Source of the DNA: Kaistella flava (ex Peng et al. 2021)
Lineage (GTDB): Bacteria; Bacteroidota; Bacteroidia; Flavobacteriales; Weeksellaceae
Assembly (NCBI RefSeq): GCF_015191005.1
Contig: NZ_CP040442.1
Span: 930,001 to 994,000, forward strand
Reading direction: 5' to 3'
DNA: 64,000 bases
Position numbers and translations under genes: made by a program. Numbering within the stretch: position 1 is the first letter of the stretch; every line of letters starts with the position of its first letter. Shown in pieces: positions 26,139-33,400 of this stretch. The notes under the pieces are model-generated. The model saw only the letters and a list, made by a program, of their open reading frames with translations, had not been told where the DNA came from and ran no database searches.

Positions 26139-26280
26139 GCAGCCCGACTTGAGTGGAGCTCTTTTTTATTGGTGGCTGAGCTTGTCGTGGCAGTTGAGCC
26201 TGTCGAAACTAAGCCACCAATAAAAAAAGCGGGAACCCTTCGACAAGCTCACGATAAACTCAGGCGGAAATGTCTGCCCA
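26139..26280 (+). ncRNA. Flavo-1-like structured element, copy A (invaded by repeats)
   Basis: The element begins GCAGCCCGACTTGAGTGGAG and CTC, continues into a 16-bp perfect hairpin (TTTTTTATTGGTGGCT 26162-26177 with 26212-26227), then AGCGGGAAC, and closes with GTCTGCCC near 26272-26279; outer GCAG pairs with CTGC. The same frame of conserved words occurs at 47531 and 60875. I believe this is the Flavo-1 RNA family of flavobacteria, but could not run a covariance search. Two pieces of a CTTCGACAAGCTCA repeat sit in the hairpin loop and in the 3' part. It fills most of the 338-base gap between the Crp gene and the ABC permease gene. Confidence 0.45.
26178..26264. repeat. dispersed CTTCGACAAGCTCAG-type repeats inside element A
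   Basis: TTGAGCCTGTCGAAACT lies in the hairpin loop (about 26194-26210) and CCCTTCGACAAGCTCACG with AAACTCAGG lies at about 26236-26264. Related text occurs at 33163-33194 (inside a gene) and 47651-47700. Confidence 0.5.
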
Positions 26281-26386
26281 AAATTAAACACTTAAAAAAA
26301 GAACGTCCGAACAATAAGTCCAGACGCTCCCAACAAACAAACAGTATGAAAACTGTTATGACTTACAATTTATTCTTCAGAAGAAA

Positions 26387-27586
26387 TTATTTGGTTATAC
26401 TTTCAACTTCCTGATTCTGAGATATTTTATATTTTTTGAAAAGGAAATGGATTTTAATTTTTAAAGCAATCCAGCCTAAAATAAAATACACCCAACCTAA
26501 TATAAAAAGGTGAACCAGATATTTTTTAGTCAAAATTGCAGATCCGTTTTGAACAACCATAATCTTCAGCGCTTCTAAATAACGCGTTAAAGGAATAATC
26601 GCCGTAAAATTTTTGATAAATTCCGGCATTGCGTAAGTCGGCCACGTAAATCCACTTATGATAAATGCAGGTGACGCGATCACCATTAAATACTGAGTCG
26701 CTTTCAGCGCATCCGGAATTACGATACTTACCAAAACGCCGAGATTGGTTGCTGCCACAACAAAAACTGCGGTGATTAGGAAGAAATTCCACACATTATC
26801 CGGGACGGGAATTTTGAAATAGAGGCTGCACAGATAGAAGAAAAGAATGTTGAAATTCGCAAAAACCCAGATCGGCAGACATTTTATCGCCATAACGGCA
26901 ACCGCATATTTTTCTTTTCCCGCAAAATCTTTGATAAACGATTCTCTTTTAAATTCTTCGGAAAACGAGACTGCCATTGCCAATAGAATTACCTGCTGTA
27001 AAACGACCGCCATCATCGCAGGCCACATGAAAATCAGGTAATTACTGGTCGTGTTGAAGAGCGTTATATAATTCGATTTGAAAGGTTCAAATTGGGTTTT
27101 CGCCAAATCTGCAGTCATTCCTTTTTTTTGCAGTGCTTTTATTTCCGCGCCGGCAGAAAAAGTTCCGAGCGTTAACTGAATGGCTTTCGTGGCAAAATTC
27201 GCGGTCAAAACGTTTGAAGTATTCACATAAACATTCACTTCCGGATATTTTTTCTGAAGCATCATGGCTTCAAAACGTTCGGGAATGATGATCACAGCAG
27301 CTGCTTCCGTTTTTATAGTTTCATCTTTCAGATTTGCAGGTTCGTTGATATAACTTAATATTTTCAAAGATTTACTGTCCTGCAGCATTTCCAAAAGTTG
27401 GTCGGATAAAGGCGTATTGTCGTGATTCACCACGATCACGGGAATGTTTTCTACTTTCCCTGATTGATAGGTAAATCCGATGAGCAACGCATAGAAAACC
27501 GGCGCTAAAAAGAAAACCGAAATCAAGGTTTTGTTCGTTAAGAACAGGCGGAATTCTCTTTTTAATAAATATCTTATTTGTTTCAT
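26387..27586 (-). CDS. ABC-2 type permease of an export system
   Basis: The 399-aa protein has one N-terminal helix (about 20-41), a large periplasmic domain, and five helices in the C-terminal half (SNYLIFMWPAMMAVVLQQVI onward, with FIISGFTWPTYAMPEFIKNF), the layout of YhhJ/YbhR-type ABC-2 permeases. No ATPase gene is adjacent. It lies 27 bases after the HlyD gene, in an operon with the TolC-type gene: a tripartite export system for drugs or membrane lipids is likely. Substrate unknown. Confidence 0.88.
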   Translation of the reverse strand: MKQIRYLLKREFRLFLTNKTLISVFFLAPVFYALLIGFTYQSGKVENIPVIVVNHDNTPLSDQLLEMLQDSKSLKILSYINEPANLKDETIKTEAAAVIIIPERFEAMMLQKKYPEVNVYVNTSNVLTANFATKAIQLTLGTFSAGAEIKALQKKGMTADLAKTQFEPFKSNYITLFNTTSNYLIFMWPAMMAVVLQQVILLAMAVSFSEEFKRESFIKDFAGKEKYAVAVMAIKCLPIWVFANFNILFFYLCSLYFKIPVPDNVWNFFLITAVFVVAATNLGVLVSIVIPDALKATQYLMVIASPAFIISGFTWPTYAMPEFIKNFTAIIPLTRYLEALKIMVVQNGSAILTKKYLVHLFILGWVYFILGWIALKIKIHFLFKKYKISQNQEVESITK

Positions 27587-27613
27587 TTTGTGAGATTTAA
27601 TTTAATTTTCCAA

Positions 27614-28573
27614 TTACTTTAAAGTCACATTTGAATTCACCAAAATATCTCTCGCGGCCTTCTGATTTTCTGGAACAACTTTAATTTCATAAATTGCTTC
27701 TTCCGGTTCGTAATCAGGGAAAGCCGTCGTAATATCTGCGTATTTCGCCAATTGTTTGATGGCGACAATTTTTCCGGTAAATTCTTTATTGTTGTAATTA
27801 ACCAACATTTTTACGGTCATTCCTTTTTGATATTTTGCAATTTTGCTTTCAGGAATGGTAAATCTGAAATAAGAAGTTTCTGGAATATAACCGGTAAACA
27901 ATGGATAACCTGCTGTTGCCAATTCTCCTTTGTTTAATGCAATAGTTTCGATTTCCATGTCATTTGTGGCAATGATGTATTTTTCAGAATTCGCAATATT
28001 TGCTTCCTGCAAAGCGCCCATCGCCTGATTCGCCTGACCTTGAGCCATTTCAATTTTTTCGTATCGCGTCCCAGCTTGCACATCATGAAGTTCAGCATTC
28101 ACCGCGTCTAATTGTGCTTTTGCTCCTTGATATTTTGCAAAATATTCATCGTAATTTTGGGGAGAAAGTAAGCTGTCATGATACATGTTTTTCGCTCTGT
28201 TGAAAGATTTTTGAGCATATTGAAACTGCTCTTGTAATCCTTTTTGTTTTGCTTTCAATTGACGAAGCTGATCAGCGGTGGCACCATTTTGTGCCATCTG
28301 AACCTGGGCTTTTGCGGCAGAAGTTGCGCCTTTTGCCTGCGCAATTTTCGCGGAAACTTCGGGAACATCTAAAATTGCGAGCGTATCGCCAACTTTTACG
28401 GTTTGCCCTTCTTCTACTTTAATGGCTAAAATTCTTCCGGTGAGTTTTGGTGCAAAAGAAATAACTTCCTTTTTCGTTTTGCCGACAATTTCTCTTTCAG
28501 GTTTTGACTCTTTACAGCCTGAAAGTGTGATGACACTTACCAAAGCCAAAGATGTTAATACAGTATTTTTCAT
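27614..28573 (-). CDS. HlyD-family periplasmic adaptor lipoprotein
   Basis: The 319-aa membrane-fusion protein has a lipobox LSGC (Cys20), then the lipoyl-like half-motif GRILAIKVEEGQTVKVGDTL, a coiled coil from about 80 to 190 (Gln/Ala/Lys-rich), the second lipoyl part and a beta-barrel (MTVKMLVNYNNKEFTGKIVA). It would link the ABC permease at 26387 to the outer-membrane channel encoded at 28764. Lipid anchoring rather than a membrane helix is usual for Bacteroidota adaptors. Confidence 0.92.
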   Translation of the reverse strand: MKNTVLTSLALVSVITLSGCKESKPEREIVGKTKKEVISFAPKLTGRILAIKVEEGQTVKVGDTLAILDVPEVSAKIAQAKGATSAAKAQVQMAQNGATADQLRQLKAKQKGLQEQFQYAQKSFNRAKNMYHDSLLSPQNYDEYFAKYQGAKAQLDAVNAELHDVQAGTRYEKIEMAQGQANQAMGALQEANIANSEKYIIATNDMEIETIALNKGELATAGYPLFTGYIPETSYFRFTIPESKIAKYQKGMTVKMLVNYNNKEFTGKIVAIKQLAKYADITTAFPDYEPEEAIYEIKVVPENQKAARDILVNSNVTLK

Positions 28574-28618
28574 TTTGATTGTTTGTTTGTTATGGTTAAG
28601 ATTGGTTTTTAGTTTTTT

Positions 28619-28760
28619 TTCAACCGCAAAAGATGCAAAAGTTTTATTTAAATAAGTGAATCAATAGTTTGCAAAAAGTGAATACAGTCAATATTTTAAT
28701 TTTTTCAGACTTTTGGAAATCTTTATTTATCCATTTTTCTTTTGTCTCTTTTGCGGTTAA
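28619..28760. repeat. MITE-like element with inverted ends, copy A
   Basis: The stretch begins AACCGCAAAAGATGCAAAAG and ends CTTTTGTCTCTTTTGCGGTT, so its termini are imperfect inverted repeats about 140 bases apart. A full copy is at 62166-62306 and a half copy at 48715-48778. It has no reading frame and occupies the space between the TolC-type and HlyD genes, so it is probably transcribed within that operon. Confidence 0.55.
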
Positions 28761-28763
28761 AAT

Positions 28764-30170
28764 TTAAAGTTTTTCAATCTGCAAGTTCTGAGTCGATTTC
28801 ATAAGTTCGATGGCGCTTCTTCTTTGATTAAAAATAGCAGTTTGCAATTCCAGCTCGGCATTTTCTAAATCATTTTCAGCATCGATCAAAGCTGATGAAG
28901 TTTTTGTTCCATATCGAAATTCTTTTTCAACTTGCTCTAAACCTTCTTTCGCAATCTCACGGGATTTTTCTTTCAACTTAATTTGCGCGTTGGCAATCGT
29001 GTAATTGGTTTGATTGTTGGCTAAATTCAAATTCAGTTTTTTAGAAGCGTCGCGCTTTTTATTTTCTAAAATCTCTTTTTCAATTTTTGCTTTTTCAACC
29101 AAATGCTTTCCTTCATTACCATCAAAAACATCCCATTTAAAACCAACTCCGGCCTGAAATAAAGGGAATACACTTGTATTCGCAGGATTCAGATCCAGTT
29201 TTTTTCCTGTGTTTGGCAAGAGTTCTTTAGAAGTTCCGATATTACTGTTGAACAGACCGAAATAACTCAGTGAAGTCTGCGCCTGAACTTTCGGAACCCA
29301 CCATCTTTGCTCGGCTTTAATTTTAAAATCGGTCGCTTTAATACCATGATCCAATGCCTGTATTTCTACTCTATTTTCAATATTTTGATCAAGAACTTCG
29401 TAGGAAATGGTTTGCAATTGTGGTTGAATTAAGGCAATTCTTTCTCTTTCGATTCCGGTTAATATTTCGATCTGGGTAATCAGCAATTCTTTTTTTCCTT
29501 CGTATTCTACTAATTTAGAATCTAAAGTTGCCTGCGCCAATTCGATTTTTTTCCGGTCATATGGCGTAATCAGTCCATAACCTAAAGCTTTATCAGCCGT
29601 TTTTCTATTGATGTCCAAACGCTTTTTCGCTTCGTCCAAAACTTTTTTTGATTCCTGAACCAATGCGATTTGGTCATACGCTTTTGAAACTTCGGTAATG
29701 ATCTCGTCGCGGCTTTTTTGCATCAACAGGTTTTCTGAAATATTTTTTTCTTTATTCGCTTCTTTCAGGTATTTCACTTTTCCGCCCGAGTATAAAAGCA
29801 TACTGGCTTCAGCCTTGGCTAAAGTAGAAAGGCCCGAAATATTGAGATTATTATCGAGTTGACCTTCCCGAATTACAGCGCCGGGAAAAATTCCTGGAAT
29901 TGCGGGAATACCGAATTCCGGCGATTTTAGATGAGCACTCGCATACAGATAACCAGCTTTCCCAGAGACATCAACTTTGGGAAGAAAAACATCTTTCAGT
30001 TTTTGATCATCGAGTTTGGTATATTTATTTTCAAGGGTTTGTTGGGTTAATGTTCCATCGTTCACCAAAGCGTTGTCAATTAATTCCTGTAAAGTCGGTG
30101 CCTGTTGCGCAAAAATTAATGCTGGAAAAAATAGCAGCAGTTTGCCCAAATTATTTTTAAAGGTTTTCAT
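28764..30170 (-). CDS. TolC-family outer-membrane efflux channel
   Basis: The 468-aa protein starts at 30170 (MKTFKNNLGKLLLFFPALIF, signal peptide ending AQQ); a longer frame to 30233 adds no signal. Helical OEP repeats: APTLQELIDNALVNDGTLTQ at the start, AKLRIDINRK-like coils at about 195-260, and the second repeat ending QVEKEFRYGTKTSSALIDAE. It is the first gene of the TolC-HlyD-permease operon. It forms the trimeric outer-membrane exit duct. Confidence 0.92.
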   Translation of the reverse strand: MKTFKNNLGKLLLFFPALIFAQQAPTLQELIDNALVNDGTLTQQTLENKYTKLDDQKLKDVFLPKVDVSGKAGYLYASAHLKSPEFGIPAIPGIFPGAVIREGQLDNNLNISGLSTLAKAEASMLLYSGGKVKYLKEANKEKNISENLLMQKSRDEIITEVSKAYDQIALVQESKKVLDEAKKRLDINRKTADKALGYGLITPYDRKKIELAQATLDSKLVEYEGKKELLITQIEILTGIERERIALIQPQLQTISYEVLDQNIENRVEIQALDHGIKATDFKIKAEQRWWVPKVQAQTSLSYFGLFNSNIGTSKELLPNTGKKLDLNPANTSVFPLFQAGVGFKWDVFDGNEGKHLVEKAKIEKEILENKKRDASKKLNLNLANNQTNYTIANAQIKLKEKSREIAKEGLEQVEKEFRYGTKTSSALIDAENDLENAELELQTAIFNQRRSAIELMKSTQNLQIEKL

Positions 30171-30350
30171 TTTCTCTATTTGTTTGTTTGATGGTACAAA
30201 GTTGCGGAGAATGGAAACCGAATCCTTTGACATTTGTCAAAAAGCGCATTTCCCTTATGAATTCTTGGTAATAAATTTCGACTTGTCTTCACCAACTTAT
30301 CCATAAATAAATTTACGAAAAAATATGCGGTCGGATTTTTCGGATAAACC

Positions 30351-30381
30351 AAAAAAAATCCGTTTCAAAATTGAAACGGAT
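30351..30381 (-). terminator. terminator of the macroglobulin-like gene
   Basis: The 11-bp perfect stem ATCCGTTTCAA/TTGAAACGGAT has a 2-base centre and, on the minus strand, is followed by eight T. It lies 66 bases after the stop at 30447. Confidence 0.85.
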
Positions 30382-30446
30382 CTCTTTAAAACTTTGCCAA
30401 GATTTTAAAGTTTCACTTCGTGGAATCTAAGATTTGTCAAAGTAGA

Positions 30447-33400
30447 TTATTCGGTAATCGTAACTTTCGTTCCTTTTGTATGCGCATTCATTTGCGGCGC
30501 GTAATAGTTTTGCAAAGTCGTGATTCCGTTGCTGAATGTTCCTGATGCGTTGCAAATATAATCGTACTCAAAAACGTATTTTCCTTTAGGCATATTCTCG
30601 ATGTAGAAATTCGTGGACGCATCTTTTGTACTTTGATAATATCCTAAACCGTTTTTCCATTCATAACCGGAAATGACATTTAAAGGTTCAAATCCTGCAG
30701 CACGCATATCTTTCAGGTGAATGAATTCCATATTTCGGTCGGTGTTTAAAATCATTCTTACCGTTACTTTATCACCAACTTTCAGCGGGGTTTCATTTGC
30801 GATTTTTTGCAATTCTTCACCGTTTACGGTTTTCACTTTTTTGTACAATTCTTTAACGATTGAAAGATAAGATTCGGAAGATTTTATTTTATCCAGATCC
30901 TCATAATATTGCCAGAATAATCCACCCTGAACAATTCCAGGACCTGGTTTTGTAACCGTAACTGTCCCTAATTGCTTATCGATATTTTCTCCTTTTAAAG
31001 TTGATTTCACATAACCTGTCGCTTTCGCATCTGGATTGGTGAGTTCTTTTCCGCCCCAAATAATCGTGGCTTTATCGCTATCTGCAGAAGTCCAGGATTT
31101 ACCTGAATTTAAAATGGTGAAAATTACTTCCGCCGTTCCGCGCGAACTTCCCCAAGAATTGACTTCTTTCTGAGTAATCAGCCAAATTTTCATTTCTTCA
31201 ATAAAATTGGTGTCATTTGGATTTAACTTATTAAACGCTTCCAACGCTCCGGCGTGATTCACCGTTTTGGAAGAATACCATCCCCAATCATTCAGGTTTT
31301 GTTTCCAGTAAATTCCTTGTGTCTCTGATTCGGTGGAAGTTTCTTTTAAATAAGTCAATAATTTTTTAGATAAAACAGGAAGTTTATAATCATTGAAAAG
31401 CAGAGCAGCTCTGTGCAAACCGAAGAACGTGAAATCGGTGATTTTCGCGGTCGGCGCTTTTTTAATGACCAATGATTTCAATTGCGCTCCTTTTCCTGTT
31501 AATGGATAATCTTTTTCCCAATAATTTCGGGTGTCGAGATAGTCTAAAACATAATTATTCCAAACGTATTCTTTCTTCACGTCCCAATATTTATGAACTT
31601 CAGAATCAACATAATTAATTAGTTTTGCAACCATTTCCTTCTGTTCCGAAGATTGATAATCTGCTGTATCTTCTTTCAGCCATTCATTGATTTTTCCTAA
31701 ATTATTCAAGATGTAAAGTGAGTTATAGTACGAACTCGGATAACCTTGATACCAGGAAAAACCACCATCTGGATTTTGCAATTTCTGCAATTCGCTCCAA
31801 TCGGTTTGAATGGAATTTCGCATATTATTCGCATCAAATAATCTGGCGAGTTTTTCCATTTGTTCAGTTTCATTTTTACTTTCTAAAACCCACGGCGTTT
31901 CTTCCAATAACATTTGTTTCAGTTCCTGATTTTTCTCCAGATTAGAAATCAGTAAACCTTTACTTTGATATTCCTCAAAAACAGTTTTTAATTTTGGATT
32001 CGCTTTAAAGATTTCGGAAGCCAAAACATCGGCAAACCATTTATTGAAGACGACATCTGCAGAATTGTTCGGATCATTTTTCAGACTTGGCAAAGCGAAC
32101 ATAATTTCCCAAATCGGATTCGTTGTCAATTCCAAAGTATTGGAAAAATTGGTTGCCGTTGTCGAAGTATTTTTTACTAAATTTTCTAAAGTAAAAGTTT
32201 TGGTTTGACCTTCTTTCACAAAAATTGGAACGGCATCTGTAACCAACATTCGATTTGGTAAAACGGCAATTGCTTTTTGTTCACCATCTAAAAAATTCCC
32301 CGCTTTTGCCACGACTTTAATAATCATCGAAGAAATATCATTTGGAACTTTCAATTTCCAAGTCACGACTTCATTTCCATTTTCTTTAAGTTCAAATGAT
32401 TTTTGAGTTTCATTTAAATTGAATTTACTGGAAATATCTTCATTCGTAAATGCGTCTAAAATTTGCAGTTGCGCAGTTCCACTCAATTTTTTAGCGACTA
32501 AACTAGAGAGTTTTGATTGCAAATTCAGTTCGTCACCTTCTCGTAAGAACCTTGGATAATTAGGCGTCACAGAAAACTCTTTCTGCGTAATTACTGATTT
32601 TTCTAAAGTTGCTGAACGCGCATCTTTCGTGTGCGCCAAAAACATCAGTTTCCATTGCGTCAATGCTTCCGGAGACGTAAATTCAAAAGTTACATTTCCG
32701 TCTTTGTCGGTCATTAAGTTTGGATAAAAAAAAGCGGTTTCGTTGAGATTTTGACGAACGGGGATTTTATCGAGGTTTTCTTGTGAATTGGCTGCTTGTT
32801 TATTCGTATATTTTCCATTTCCAGGTGGTGGTGGCGGTGGGGAGTACAGAGCATCTTCCATTCCGGCACCTTCTGTCTCTGCTTGAACTTCCATTTTTAC
32901 AGAAGCAGAATACATTCTGTTCATTACTATATCTCCGTAAATTTTACTACCAAACCAATTAAATTGTGGGACATTAATAATTTTCTGATCTAAGTAATGC
33001 AATTTTTTACTGAAGTTTTCCTGAGCCAGATTTTCATTAATTCCATAAGAATTCATAATGAAAGATCTTTGATAAATTTGTTGGAAAGAATAAGAGTTAC
33101 TTGCAAACTGATCCAAAGATTTATCATACATATTCGCCAAAACTTCAGCGTTGATTTTCTCTGAGCCTGCACTAAGCCCCGTCGAAGTGTCGCCTATAAC
33201 TTTAACCGTCCACTTTTCCTTTTGTCCGGGTTGCAATTTATCGCGGAAGGTTACGGTTTCAATTCGCAACGGTTTTTTGTCGGAAGCAATGTTCAAATTA
33301 ACGGATTGCGTTTGCACATCATTAAAAGCGACCAACTGAAACTGAACATTGATTTGATCGATACTTTCGTCTTTTGGAAATGAAACTTCATATTCTAAAA

